From the NCBI RefSeq assembly GCF_020215705.1, contig NZ_JAIWNB010000003.1:186001-250000 (forward strand): a DNA stretch of 64,000 nt, in the 5' to 3' direction. The notes under the pieces were generated by a model. It was not told where the DNA came from, searched no databases, and was given only the letters and a program-made list of their open reading frames with translations. This DNA is from Nonomuraea aurantiaca. Lineage in GTDB: Bacteria > Actinomycetota > Actinomycetes > Streptosporangiales > Streptosporangiaceae. This document shows, in pieces, positions 40,660 to 49,471 of this stretch. How positions within the stretch are numbered: position 1 is the first letter of the stretch; each line of letters opens with the position of its first letter. The position numbers were made by a program, and so were the translations under genes.

Positions 40660-42084
40660 ATGGGCCTCGTGCTGCCGGGTCTGATGCTGGCGATGCTGCT
40701 GGGCGCGCTCGACCAGACGATCATGGCGCCCGCTCTGCCCGCCGTGGCGGGGAGTCTCGGCGGGCTGGATCAGATGCCGGCGGTGATCAGCGCCTACCTG
40801 GTCGCCGCGACCGTCGTGATGCCCCTGTACGGCAAGCTCGGCGACCGATACGGGCGTAAGCCGATGATGCAGGTGGCGATCGTCATCTTCGTCACCGGTG
40901 CCGTGCTGTGCTCGGTGGCTGCCTCGATGCCGCAGTTCATCGCGTTCCGTGCGGTGCAGGGCATCGGTGGTGGCGGGCTGATGATCGGGGCCCAGGCGAT
41001 CATCGGGGAGGTCGTCAGTCCGCGTGAGCGCGGTCGCTATCTGGGTCTGATCGGTGCCGCGTACGTGGTCGCCGCGGTCGGTGGACCGCTTCTGGGCGGG
41101 TTCTTCATCGACCGGCTCAGCTGGCGGTGGATCTTCGCGATCTACCCGCCGCTCGGGCTACTCGCCCTGGTCGTGCTGACGGCGACCTTGCGGCTCCCCA
41201 AGCCCGAGCCCAAGGTCGAGGTCGAGAGTGCGCCCGAGGTCAAGGGCGGGAATCGCGTGCCGATCGACTTCGCTGGTGCGGTCGCATTGGCGGTCGCCGT
41301 GGTCGGTGTGGTCATGCTGGGACAGACCAGGAACCTGGCCTTCCTCGCGCTGGCCGTCGCGGGCGGGGTGGCGTGGCTGGTGAGCGCCCGGTATGCCGCC
41401 GATCCGATCCTGCCGCTGCGCCTCTTCCGCGACCGCGCCTTCGCCGTGCCCGTGGCGATCAGCCTGCTCATCGGATTCACCCTGTTCGGGACCATCGCGT
41501 ACATGCCCGCCTACCTGCAGATCGCCCTGCGCTCCACCGCCACCCAGGCGGGCCTGCTGGTGACCGCGCTCATGGGGGGCGTGCTGACCACCACCGTCGT
41601 CTCCGGAAGGCTCATCACCAGGACGGGGCGCTACAAGCCCTACCCGGTGGTGGGCACGGCGATGACCGCGGCCGGGCTGGCGCTGCTCGGGATCGTGGGC
41701 GACCGCGGGGGAGCGGTGGCGATCGCCGCCGTGATGCTGCTCATCGGGCTCGGCGTCGGGCTGGTCATGCAGGTCATGGTGCTGGCCACGCAGAACGCCG
41801 TCGACTACGCCGACCTCGGCACCGCGACCTCGGCGGTGACGTTCACGCGGCAGATCGGCGCCTCTGCCGGGGTCGCGCTGGTGGGGGCGCTGATCACCTG
41901 GAGGTCCGGCATCACCGCCACCGAGGCGGCCGATCTGCCCGGCAGCGTGCGGGACGCCTTCGCCGAGGCCGTGCCGCCGGTGTTCGCGGCCATGGCGCCG
42001 CTGCTCGCCGTGGCGTTCGTCCTGGCGTTCGCGCTGCCGGCGCGACCGCTCCGCACCACCGCCTATGCCGAGGAGAACCAGTGA
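40660..42084 (+). CDS. MFS drug:H+ antiporter, DHA2 (14-helix) family
   Basis: The 474-residue protein starts at ATG 40660 ([20 protein letters not shown]), where [17 protein letters not shown] is the motif of helix 1 in EmrB/QacA-type pumps. Motif A is [13 protein letters not shown] and the helix-5 motif C lies in [15 protein letters not shown]. Fourteen hydrophobic segments are visible. These pumps export toxic hydrophobic drugs. It is the first gene of an operon with a rifampicin-phosphotransferase-like enzyme and a TetR regulator, and is led by a palindromic operator. Confidence 0.92.
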   Translation: MGLVLPGLMLAMLLGALDQTIMAPALPAVAGSLGGLDQMPAVISAYLVAATVVMPLYGKLGDRYGRKPMMQVAIVIFVTGAVLCSVAASMPQFIAFRAVQGIGGGGLMIGAQAIIGEVVSPRERGRYLGLIGAAYVVAAVGGPLLGGFFIDRLSWRWIFAIYPPLGLLALVVLTATLRLPKPEPKVEVESAPEVKGGNRVPIDFAGAVALAVAVVGVVMLGQTRNLAFLALAVAGGVAWLVSARYAADPILPLRLFRDRAFAVPVAISLLIGFTLFGTIAYMPAYLQIALRSTATQAGLLVTALMGGVLTTTVVSGRLITRTGRYKPYPVVGTAMTAAGLALLGIVGDRGGAVAIAAVMLLIGLGVGLVMQVMVLATQNAVDYADLGTATSAVTFTRQIGASAGVALVGALITWRSGITATEAADLPGSVRDAFAEAVPPVFAAMAPLLAVAFVLAFALPARPLRTTAYAEENQ

Positions 42085-42212
42085 CCTCCGAGGAGGACCG
42101 GTGGCATCCGAGGAGGACCGGTGAACAGCCGAGGAGAACCAAGTGAAAGACGACCAGGAGCAAGTGAAAGCCGACGAGGACCGAGTGAAAATCGAGGAGG
42201 TCCAATGAGACT
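42068..42212 (+). repeat. Seven tandem copies of a ribosome-binding-site/start-codon unit
   Basis: Seven units of 20-21 bp start at 42068, 42088, 42108, 42129, 42150, 42171 and 42192. Each follows the plan CCGAGGAGGACCG-GTG, meaning a Shine-Dalgarno sequence and then a start codon. The first covers the stop of the efflux gene, the last gives the ATG (42205) of the phosphotransferase gene. Several GTGs begin mini-frames that end in the next unit through GTGA or ATGA overlaps. The frame from 42143 encodes 21 residues in heptads (VKDDQEQ, VKADEDR, VKIEEVQ) and ends at the TGA overlapping ATG 42205. Confidence 0.85.
42143..42208 (+). CDS. Possible 21-residue heptad peptide inside the repeat array
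   Basis: GTG 42143 opens three near-identical heptads, VKDDQEQ-VKADEDR-VKIEEVQ, and stops at TGA 42206-42208, which overlaps the phosphotransferase ATG. It may be a by-product of the 21-bp repeat, or may couple translation to the next gene. A functional peptide is not claimed. Confidence 0.25.
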   Translation: MKDDQEQVKADEDRVKIEEVQ

Positions 42213-44709
42213 CGTAGCACCCCTGAACGCCTTCGGCCGCGGCGACCTGGCTCTGGCCGGCGGCAAAGGCGCCAACCTGGGCGAGCTCGTCAAGAACGGC
42301 TTTCCCGTCCCAGGCGGCTTCGTCGTAACCACCGCAGCCTACGAACTGGTCGCCGACGGGCACGACACCCGTACGTACTTCGAGAACGTGGAGATCCCCC
42401 CGGAGCTGCGCGAGGCGATCGCCGGCGCCTATGCCGAGCTCGGCGGCGGGCCCGTGGCGGTTCGGTCCAGCGCCACCGCGGAGGATCTGCCGGGGGCGGC
42501 GTTCGCCGGACAGCAGGACACCTACCTCAACATCGTGGGCGAGGAGGCGGTGGTCGACGCGGTCCGCCGGTGCTGGGGCTCGCTCTGGACCGAGCGGGCC
42601 GTCGCCTACCGCGAGAAGCGGGGTGTCGACGCGGCCGAGGTTCGCATCGCGGTGGTCGTGCAGCGCATGGTCCAGTCGGAGGCGGCCGGTGTGCTGTTCA
42701 CCGCGAACCCGGTCACCGGCGACCGCGCGCAGATCGTCGTGGACGCGAGCACGGGGCTGGGCGAGGCCGTCGTCTCGGGACTCGTCACGCCCGACCACTA
42801 CGTGCTCGACGTCTCGGGGCGGGTCACCTCCTTCACGCCGGGCCGTCGCGAGGTGGTCATCCGCGGTACGGCCGGCGGCGGCGTCGTACACGAGACCGGA
42901 GACTCCGCCACCGGCGAGGCGCTGCCCCGCGCGGCGCTCGCTGAGCTGGCCCGGCTGGCGAGCGAGGTTGCGGCTCGGTTCGGCCGCCCGCAGGACATCG
43001 AGTGGGCGTACGCGGGCGGCCGGGTGAGCCTGGTCCAGGCCCGTCCCATGACCGCGCTCCCGCCGGCGCCCGTGGGGTCGCTCAACCCGGTCCAGCGTAA
43101 GGTCGGCAGCGTCCTGCTCGAGTATCTGCCCGTACGCCCTTATCCGATCGATATGACGACCTGGCTGCCGTACGGTCCGGCGGGCATGATGGCCAAGGTC
43201 GCGGCGGCCTTTGGCATCAAAGGGGTGTTCGAGGACTTTCTGCAGGAGGAGGACGGTGTCGTCTACCGGTTGGTGCCACGCTCTCCGCGGGTGACGGCCG
43301 GTCTGATGGCCATCCCGTTCCGGCTCGTCCGGCGGGCCAGGCGCTACGACCCCGCCCGGTGGACGGAGGATCCGCGCTTCCAGACCTTCCTCGCCGCGAA
43401 CCGCGAGCTGGCGGCCCGTGACATGGGCTCGATGCCCTGGCCGGAGCTGATTCGCGTCCCCAGACAGGCACTGGACCTGGTCCAGCCGGTGACGGACCTG
43501 CGCACCGACTACCTGCCCGGCACCGGGCTCGCCCTGTTGCGGCTGCTGATGGCGGTCAAGCTGCTGCGTCGCGGCGCGCTGTTCGGCGAGTTGATGACCG
43601 GCGCGCGCACCCGTACCTCGGACGCCAACCAGGCGCTGGAGGCGCTGGCCGAGGAAGCTCGGGCGACCGGAGCGCTCGACGCGGATCCGATGCCCTCTGG
43701 CTTCGCCGCGAAGCTACGCGACTTCTTCGCCGAATACGGGCACCGGGAGACGGTGACTCCGATTCTGGTCACCCCGCCTACCTGGGGCGAGGCCCCGGAA
43801 ATCGTCCTCGGAACGATCAGGGTGCTCGCGTCCAAGCCGCCCACTCCAGCGCCCGCCGTGGACGGGGTGGCCGTGGGAGTGGGCGGAGCGGTCGAGCGGC
43901 TGCTCCGGCACCCCCTGCTGCGGGCCGGGCGCCGGAGGGCTCGGGTCGTGCGCTGGGTCGAGGCGGCTCGCGCCGGTCACGCGTTCCGCGAGGACAGCCA
44001 CTTCTACTTCACGCTCCCGCTGCCCATTCTGCGCCGGTCGCTGTTGGAGATCGGGGCGCGGCTGCGTGACGCGGCCGTGCTCCAGCGGCCCGAGGACGTC
44101 TTCCACCTGCGGTTGGAGGAGCTGGAGTCGATCAAGGACCTGGCCGCCTCCGACGAGTGCCTCGACGAGCTGCGGGCGGCCGTTCAGCAACGGGCGGCCA
44201 AGCGGGAGGAGCTCTCGGGTGTGCGGCTCATCGACCCGCGGGCGATCTTCCCCGTCCGCGACGCGGGCACCGCGATCGTGACCGGGACGCCCGCGGGCGG
44301 CGGGAGTGCCACCGGGCCGGTCAAGGTCATCCGGGATCCGGCCGAGTTCGGCAGCCTGACGAGCGGGGACGTGCTCGTCTGCCCCTACACCAACCCGTCG
44401 TGGACCCCGCTGTTCCAGCGTGCGGCGGCCGTCGTCGTTGACACCGGAAGCGCCGCCTCGCACGCCGCGATCGTCGCCAGGGAGTACGGCATCCCGGCCG
44501 TCATGGGTACGGCGGGAGGCACGTCCACGCTGGTCGACGGGCAGGTGGTAACCGTCGACGGGGACGCGGGCACCGTCGTCATCGCCCACTCAAGCGGGGA
44601 TGCGGCCGCCTCCGACCCTGGCGGGGATGCGGCCGCCGCGGTCTCTGACGGGGGTGTGGTGGCCCCGGTCTCAGATGACGGCGCGGGCACGGTCACCGCG
44701 GCCTCATAG
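42205..44709 (+). CDS. PEP-synthase-like phosphotransferase, rifampicin phosphotransferase (RPH) type
   Basis: The 834-residue enzyme starts at ATG 42205 behind a perfect GGAGG. Residues 1-300 form the pyruvate phosphate dikinase ATP-binding domain (GGKGANLGELVKNGFPVP, VRSSATAEDLPGAAFAGQQ, GVLFTANP). A long middle domain without PEP-synthase motifs follows (about 310-730), then a swivelling domain with DTGSAASHAAIVAREYGIPA, where His753 carries phosphate. Order and length match rifampicin phosphotransferases, which use ATP to phosphorylate the ansa ring, rather than true PEP synthase. The neighbours, an efflux pump and TetR, also point to drug resistance. An in-frame GTG at 42121 would add 28 repeat-encoded residues. 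Confidence 0.82.
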   Translation: MRLVAPLNAFGRGDLALAGGKGANLGELVKNGFPVPGGFVVTTAAYELVADGHDTRTYFENVEIPPELREAIAGAYAELGGGPVAVRSSATAEDLPGAAFAGQQDTYLNIVGEEAVVDAVRRCWGSLWTERAVAYREKRGVDAAEVRIAVVVQRMVQSEAAGVLFTANPVTGDRAQIVVDASTGLGEAVVSGLVTPDHYVLDVSGRVTSFTPGRREVVIRGTAGGGVVHETGDSATGEALPRAALAELARLASEVAARFGRPQDIEWAYAGGRVSLVQARPMTALPPAPVGSLNPVQRKVGSVLLEYLPVRPYPIDMTTWLPYGPAGMMAKVAAAFGIKGVFEDFLQEEDGVVYRLVPRSPRVTAGLMAIPFRLVRRARRYDPARWTEDPRFQTFLAANRELAARDMGSMPWPELIRVPRQALDLVQPVTDLRTDYLPGTGLALLRLLMAVKLLRRGALFGELMTGARTRTSDANQALEALAEEARATGALDADPMPSGFAAKLRDFFAEYGHRETVTPILVTPPTWGEAPEIVLGTIRVLASKPPTPAPAVDGVAVGVGGAVERLLRHPLLRAGRRRARVVRWVEAARAGHAFREDSHFYFTLPLPILRRSLLEIGARLRDAAVLQRPEDVFHLRLEELESIKDLAASDECLDELRAAVQQRAAKREELSGVRLIDPRAIFPVRDAGTAIVTGTPAGGGSATGPVKVIRDPAEFGSLTSGDVLVCPYTNPSWTPLFQRAAAVVVDTGSAASHAAIVAREYGIPAVMGTAGGTSTLVDGQVVTVDGDAGTVVIAHSSGDAAASDPGGDAAAAVSDGGVVAPVSDDGAGTVTAAS

Positions 44710-44719
44710 GATGCCTGTC

Positions 44720-45310
44720 ATGGTCACCGACCACCGCAAGCTGCCGCGGCGGCGCGGCGAGGCGCTCAACGTCGCCATCTATCAGGCGACCCTCGCCGAA
44801 CTCGCCGAGGTCGGCTACGCCCGGCTGACCATGGAGCGCGTCGCCGAGCGGGCCAAGGCCAGCAAGGCCTCGCTCTACCGGCGCTGGCCCACCCGCATCG
44901 AGCTGGTCATGGACGCCGTCTATCACGTACTGCCCGACGCGCTGTCCGTCCCCGACACGGGCAGCCTGCGCGGCGACATACTGGCGGCGTTGCGGCGGAC
45001 GGCCGAGGCGCTGGCCGGTCCCGCGGGTGAGGCGATGCGCGGGCTGCTCAGCGAGGCGCTGGGCGATGAGTCGCGGGCCGCCACGTTCCGGGAGAACTCG
45101 CAGGGCACCGGCAGGCGGCTGATGCGGGAGATCGTCCGCCGGGCGGTCGAGCGTGGCGAGGTCGCCCCCGAGGACGTGACCCCGCGCCGGCTCGACGCCG
45201 GTCAGGCGCTGCTCCGGCAGCACTTCCTTTTCCAGGGCCTGCCCATCCCGGACGAGCTTCTCGTGCAGATCGCCGACGAGGTCATGGTCCCGCTCTTCAC
45301 CCGAGCCTGA
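44720..45310 (+). CDS. TetR-family transcriptional regulator
   Basis: The 196-residue regulator has a DNA-binding domain with GYARLTMERVAERAKASKAS followed by LYRRWPTRIELV, and a ligand-binding domain of the TetR_C type (LLSEALGDESRAATFRE). I chose ATG 44720 because AGGA sits eight bases upstream; ATG 44711 is in frame but has no spaced RBS. It follows the phosphotransferase by about 10 bp. It is the likely repressor of its own operon through the 33-bp palindrome at 40622-40654. Confidence 0.88.
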   Translation: MVTDHRKLPRRRGEALNVAIYQATLAELAEVGYARLTMERVAERAKASKASLYRRWPTRIELVMDAVYHVLPDALSVPDTGSLRGDILAALRRTAEALAGPAGEAMRGLLSEALGDESRAATFRENSQGTGRRLMREIVRRAVERGEVAPEDVTPRRLDAGQALLRQHFLFQGLPIPDELLVQIADEVMVPLFTRA

Positions 45311-45356
45311 GCCCGGCAGGTAGGCGGGCAGGTGGGCAGGTGGGCAGGCAAAGCGT

Positions 45357-46058
45357 TCACGCGGGCTTGAGGCCCAGCAGCGCGCCCAACGTGCGCACCG
45401 ACTGCTCGAAGCTCCCACGCTTGTCTTGGATCGTGTTCTCGAACTGGCCGAACACCTCGAAGCTGACCCATCCGTACAGGCCGGTCCACGCGGTGAGACC
45501 ACGAAAGATCAGGTCGTCGGGGACTCCGGGCATGATCTGGCGCAGGTTCGCCGCGTCCGCCGACAGCGTGGCGGGGGCGGGCGGGGCGAGGTCGGGCGGG
45601 GCCAGCGCGCCCGCCTCGTACGCCTGCGCGAGGATCCGGCCGAACACCGCCACATCCCGCACCCTGGCCGCGATCGTCTCCTCCGGCGCCTGGTAGCCGG
45701 GCACCGGGGAGCCGTACAGCAGCGTGTACTCGTGCGGATGGGCCAGCGCCCACTCGCGTACGGCATGGCAGACGGCCAGCCAGCGCCCCGCGAAGTCGCC
45801 GGGCGGGCTGTCCTCGTCGGCGCGCTCCACCGCCGCGCCGAGCGCGTTGTAACCGTCGATGATCAGGGCGGTCAGCAGGTCATCGCGGCTGGGGAAATAG
45901 CGGTAGATGGCCGACGAGACCATGCCCATCTCGCGGGCCACCGCGCGCAGGGAGAGCCCGCCCGCGCCCTCGGTGGCCAGCTGGCGACGGGCGATGTCGG
46001 TGATCTCCTTGGTCAGCTCGGCCCTGACACGTTCTCTCGCGGTACGGCTCGCAGTCAT
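45357..46058 (-). CDS. TetR-family regulator with C-terminal WHG-type domain
   Basis: The 233-residue protein has an N-terminal HTH (GGLSLRAVAREMGMVSSAIY then RYFPSRDDLLTALI) and a C-terminal part with ALAHPHEYTLLYGSPVPGY and GLYGWVSFEVFGQF, typical of TetR_C_13/WHG regulators. It is divergent from a DUF2568-epimerase-oxidoreductase operon, and the 113-bp gap holds two copies of one palindrome. Direct repression of both sides is likely. Just after its stop (45311-45356) the spacer has short GGCAGGTG tandem repeats without visible function. Confidence 0.9.
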   Translation of the reverse strand: MTASRTARERVRAELTKEITDIARRQLATEGAGGLSLRAVAREMGMVSSAIYRYFPSRDDLLTALIIDGYNALGAAVERADEDSPPGDFAGRWLAVCHAVREWALAHPHEYTLLYGSPVPGYQAPEETIAARVRDVAVFGRILAQAYEAGALAPPDLAPPAPATLSADAANLRQIMPGVPDDLIFRGLTAWTGLYGWVSFEVFGQFENTIQDKRGSFEQSVRTLGALLGLKPA

Positions 46059-46091
46059 GTCCCGACCATATCAGAGCACTGAGAAAAAACG

Positions 46092-46139
46092 AGAGCACTG
46101 CTCTTGACGATTGGCGCTCTGATGAGAGAGCATTGCTCT
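46092..46139. promoter_or_regulatory. Paired TetR operators
   Basis: AGAGCA-C-TGCTCT (46092-46104) and AGAGCA-T-TGCTCT (46127-46139) are two copies of a 13-bp palindrome with centres 35 bp apart. A further half-site, CAGAGCACTGAG, lies at about 46070-46082. They sit in the divergent region between the TetR gene and the DUF2568 gene and match the size of TetR operators. TTGACG at 46104-46109 overlaps the first site. Confidence 0.75.
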
Positions 46140-46171
46140 TGTAAGCGAACGGCAGTCACGCGGAGGTTGAA

Positions 46172-46525
46172 ATGCTGAGCATCGCCAAGGGAGCCAACAT
46201 GGCTCTGATGTTCTTCCTGGAGCTTGGGGTTCTGGTCTCCGTGGGGTACTGGGGCTTCACGGTGAGCCCCAACTGGGCGATCAAGCTGCTCACCGGACTC
46301 GGCGGGGTGGCGCTGTTCATCGCCGCCTGGGCCCTGTTCGGTGCGGGCGGTGGCGCCAACGCCACGATCCCGCTGACCGGCCCGGCCAGGGTCGCCCTGG
46401 AGATCCTCTGGTTCGGCGGCGGCGCCCTGGCGCTCTACGCCGCGGGCCGGGTCGCGCCGGCCGCCGTCTTCGCCGCACTCTTCGTCCTCAACGCGGTCCT
46501 CCGCATCGTCTGGAAGCAGGTCTGA
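46172..46525 (+). CDS. DUF2568 (YrdB family) membrane protein
   Basis: The 117-residue protein has four hydrophobic segments and starts MLSIAKGANMALMFFLELGV, followed by the conserved SVGYWGF, WALFGAGGGA and ALYAAGR. These features match YrdB/DUF2568, whose function is unknown. It is two bases upstream of the epimerase gene, in an operon under the paired TetR operators. Confidence 0.85.
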   Translation: MLSIAKGANMALMFFLELGVLVSVGYWGFTVSPNWAIKLLTGLGGVALFIAAWALFGAGGGANATIPLTGPARVALEILWFGGGALALYAAGRVAPAAVFAALFVLNAVLRIVWKQV

Positions 46526-46527
46526 TC

Positions 46528-47439
46528 ATGGGTAAGCACGTCGTGGTGGGTTCCGGCCAGGTCGGCACGCATCTGGCCACCAAGCTCCTGGCCCAGGGGC
46601 ACGAGGTCACCGTGGTGACCCGCTCGGGCAGCGGCCCCGCCGGGGTCCACAAGGTGGCGGCCGACGTCGCCGACATGGCACGGCTGACGGAGGTCGCCAA
46701 GGGCGCCGACGTCCTCTACAACTGCGTCAACCCGCAATACCACCGCTGGCTGACCGACTGGCCGCCGATGGCCGAGTCGTTCCTCGGCGCCGCGGAGGCC
46801 ACGGGCGCGGTGCTGGTCATCCTGGGCAACCTCTACCCCTACGGCCCGGTCAAGGGCCCGATGACCGAGGACCTGCCGCTCGCCTCGGCCACCCCGAAGG
46901 CTCAGGTGCGGGCGAAGATCTGGAACGACGCGCTGGCCGCGCACCGTGCGGGCCGGATCCGGACGACCGAGGTGCGCGGCTCCGACTACTTCGGCCCCGG
47001 CGCCACCGACCAGTCGCATCTGGGCGGGCGGTTCCTCGTGCCGTTCAGAGCGGGCAAGACCATCCAGCTGGTGTTCCCCGCCGACATGCCGCACAGCTGG
47101 ACGTACCTGCCCGACGTGGCCGACGCGCTGATCGTCGCGGGCACCGACGAGCGGGCCTGGGGGCGGCCGTGGCACGTGCCCACCAGCGACCCGCTCAGCT
47201 TCCGCCAGATCGGTGAGCGGATGGCGGCCATCGAGGGGCGGCCCGCGCCCAAGCTGGCCACGCTGCCGTGGCCGCTGGTCCAGGCGATGGGTCTGTTCTC
47301 GCCGATGGTCAGGGAGCTGAAGCACGTGCGCTACCAGTTCACCGCGCCGTACGAGCTGGACTCCTCGGCCTTCCAGCGGACGTTCGGAGTCGCGCCCACG
47401 CCGATCGACGAGGCGCTCGCGGCTACGCTCGAGGCGTGA
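46528..47439 (+). CDS. NAD-dependent epimerase/dehydratase family protein
   Basis: The 303-residue protein has an N-terminal Rossmann motif VVGSGQVGTHLATKLL and an extended-SDR body: ADVLYNCVNPQYHRW, GNLYPYGPVKGPM, and VRGSDYFGPG. Tyr in YPYG replaces the usual catalytic YxxxK arrangement, so a redox or isomerase activity is uncertain; it could be an atypical or NmrA-like member. It overlaps the next gene by 4 bp (GTGA) and follows DUF2568 by 2 bp. TetR control suggests a response to a small molecule. Confidence 0.85.
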   Translation: MGKHVVVGSGQVGTHLATKLLAQGHEVTVVTRSGSGPAGVHKVAADVADMARLTEVAKGADVLYNCVNPQYHRWLTDWPPMAESFLGAAEATGAVLVILGNLYPYGPVKGPMTEDLPLASATPKAQVRAKIWNDALAAHRAGRIRTTEVRGSDYFGPGATDQSHLGGRFLVPFRAGKTIQLVFPADMPHSWTYLPDVADALIVAGTDERAWGRPWHVPTSDPLSFRQIGERMAAIEGRPAPKLATLPWPLVQAMGLFSPMVRELKHVRYQFTAPYELDSSAFQRTFGVAPTPIDEALAATLEA

Positions 47440-48323
47440 AGACAGCCATGATCGGCCTGGGCGACATCGCGGAGAAGGCGTACCTGCCCGTGCTCACCGC
47501 CCAGCCGGACCTCGACCTGCACCTCTGCACACGCGACAGCGAGACCCTGGATCGGCTCGGCGACACCTACCGGATCGCCGCCCGGTCCACCTCGGTGGAC
47601 GACGTGATCAAGAGCGGGGTCGAGGTCGCGTTCGTGCACGCCGCCACCGGCGCCCACCGCGAGATCGTCGAGCCGCTGCTCGACGCCGGGGTGCACGTCT
47701 ACGTGGACAAGCCGATCGCCGACAACCTGGCCGACTGCGAGGCTCTCGTACGGCTGGCGAAGGCGAAGAGGCGCTCGCTGATGGTCGGCTTCAACCGCCG
47801 GTACGCCCCCGGATACACCGGACTTCTCGCCCTTCCTCGACACCTCGTTCTGATGGCGAAGAACCGCGAAAAATACCCTGATGTGCCTCGTCGGGCGATA
47901 TTTGATGACTTCATTCACGTGGTCGACACGCTCCGCTTCCTCGCGCCCGGCGAGGTCACCGGGACCCGGATCAGGACCCGCGTCCAGGGCGGACTGATCG
48001 AGCACATCGTGCTGGAGCTGACCGGCGACGGCTTCACCGCCATCGGCCTCATGAACCGCGTCAGCGGGGCCACGGAGGAGATCTGCGAGGTCATGGGCGA
48101 CGGAATCAAGCGCCGGGTGGTCAACCTGGGCGACGTGATCGACTACGCGGGCGGCGAGACGCTCACCAGGCGGCCCGACTGGGTCCCGGTCGCCCGGCAG
48201 CGCGGTATCGAGCGCATCTGCCTGGAGTTCCTCGCCGCGGTCCGCGACGGCCGCACGATCAGCGCGGACGACGCGCTGATCAGCCACGCCATCTGCGAGG
48301 ACATCGTCGCGAACGCCTCCTGA
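47436..48323 (+). CDS. Gfo/Idh/MocA-family oxidoreductase
   Basis: The 295-residue protein starts at GTG 47436, overlapping the epimerase stop. It has the dinucleotide motif VKTAMIGLGDIAEKAYLPVL and the family motif VYVDKPIADN (in place of EKP), with GFNRRYAPGY following. The C-terminal sheet ends DDALISHAICEDI. Substrates of this family are sugars, inositols or related compounds; none can be assigned. It closes the TetR-controlled operon and converges on a protease gene. Confidence 0.88.
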   Translation: MKTAMIGLGDIAEKAYLPVLTAQPDLDLHLCTRDSETLDRLGDTYRIAARSTSVDDVIKSGVEVAFVHAATGAHREIVEPLLDAGVHVYVDKPIADNLADCEALVRLAKAKRRSLMVGFNRRYAPGYTGLLALPRHLVLMAKNREKYPDVPRRAIFDDFIHVVDTLRFLAPGEVTGTRIRTRVQGGLIEHIVLELTGDGFTAIGLMNRVSGATEEICEVMGDGIKRRVVNLGDVIDYAGGETLTRRPDWVPVARQRGIERICLEFLAAVRDGRTISADDALISHAICEDIVANAS

Positions 48324-48336
48324 CCGGCCCCCGGCG

Positions 48337-49161
48337 TCACGGGCGCTGCCTGTGGCGCATCCAGGTGTCGGCGCCGGCCAGCAACCGGCTGAACGGCCGG
48401 CCGCCGAGCCGGGCCAGCACGGTGAACCCGGCCGCGTCGCTCATCGGGCTGGAGGACGACACGACCCCCGCCACCTGCTCCCCGTACACGGCCGGACCGC
48501 CGCTGCCACCGGCCGGGGCGTGGCAGTTCTGGGTCACCAGCACGCCCGGCCCCTGAGCGGTGGCCTCTTTGGCGTCCCCCAGGCAGTGGTACATCCGGGT
48601 GCCGGGATACCGCCGCCCCGCCGGGTAACCTAGCAGGTCGAGCCCGCGCAGCGGCGTACCCCTGCGGGTGGCCAGCGGGCGCAGTCCGGGCCCGGTCGCG
48701 TCCTCCAGCGTGCCGCCGCGCCGCATCACCCCGACCAGCCCGACGTCGTACGGCAGCAGCTCGGCGGAGTACGGTCGGCCCCGCCACTGATCGGGCACCC
48801 AGGTCCGCACGGCCGGCCAGACCCCGAACGGCGGCCGGCCCTGGTCGAAGCCCGGCAGGAAGACCATCTGCCGCAGCGGCCGGCCGTCGTGGTAGAGGCA
48901 GTGCGCGGCCGTCAGCACCAGGCTCCGGCTGCGCGACCTGATCACCGTGCCGCCGCACATCACGGTCGTCCGGCTGGCCGGATCACGCCCGAGCAGCACC
49001 CCGATGAGCCGTTGCACGCCGGTATAGGGGCGGGGGACCAGCGCGTACCCCAGGCGGTCGCCGTCCGGTGTCAGCACCCTGCGGGCAGGCACCGATCGCT
49101 GGGGCACCTCCGCGAGGCCGGTCGGATCGAGCAGGGCCAAAGAGAGCACCATCCTGAGCAC
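48337..49161 (-). CDS. Trypsin-like serine protease (S1 family)
   Basis: The 274-residue protein has a complete chymotrypsin-fold triad: His87 in LTAAHC, Asp139 in YDVGL and Ser220 in GGSGGPAVYG. Two further Cys pairs (MCGG with AAHC, YHCL with QNCH) fit disulfides of secreted members. The N-terminus has only a short hydrophobic stretch (MLRMVLSLALLD), so a signal peptide is weak but possible. It probably degrades external protein. It converges with the oxidoreductase gene and is not in an operon. Confidence 0.88.
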   Translation of the reverse strand: MLRMVLSLALLDPTGLAEVPQRSVPARRVLTPDGDRLGYALVPRPYTGVQRLIGVLLGRDPASRTTVMCGGTVIRSRSRSLVLTAAHCLYHDGRPLRQMVFLPGFDQGRPPFGVWPAVRTWVPDQWRGRPYSAELLPYDVGLVGVMRRGGTLEDATGPGLRPLATRRGTPLRGLDLLGYPAGRRYPGTRMYHCLGDAKEATAQGPGVLVTQNCHAPAGGSGGPAVYGEQVAGVVSSSSPMSDAAGFTVLARLGGRPFSRLLAGADTWMRHRQRP

Positions 49162-49217
49162 CCGTACACTCTAGGCCGATGATCATCAGCCCTCTGACCT
49201 GCGACATGAAGGTTTAC

Positions 49218-49471
49218 CTAACCGTGGGCTGAACGCTGGGAGCAGGGCATGATCGCGCGGGCGAACAGGGCGGCGTGCGCCGTCATCCGCCGCCGGGCCC
49301 GCTCGCGCTGCTCCGGCGTGGCCCCGTCGTGCAGCCACAGCACGCGGGCGTGCGCTATCGGGCCCAGCAGCGAGTACGCGAGATCGTCCGGCGACCCCAG
49401 ATCGTCGCGCACCCGCCCCTCGGCCAGCCAGCGGGCGAACACCTCCGTCAGGCCGGCCAGCGCCCGCTCGA
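49218..49471 (-). pseudogene. 5'-truncated TetR-family regulator
   Basis: Only about 85 C-terminal residues remain, from IERALAGLTEVFARWLAEGR through DDLAYSLLGPIAHARVLWLH to a TAG. They match the C-terminal domain of a TetR regulator; the HTH is missing. The open frame continues to 49877 but that part is antisense to a metallo-beta-lactamase remnant and is not protein-like. The break at about 49471 coincides with the start of that remnant. Confidence 0.7.

Noticed and set aside
42068..42212. Repeat array considered as a CRISPR
   Set aside because: Repeats are directly adjacent without spacers and each carries an RBS and start codon.
45311..45356. GGCAGGTG short repeats between two TetR genes
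   Set aside because: Simple sequence of 46 bp between convergent genes; no hairpin or functional pattern.
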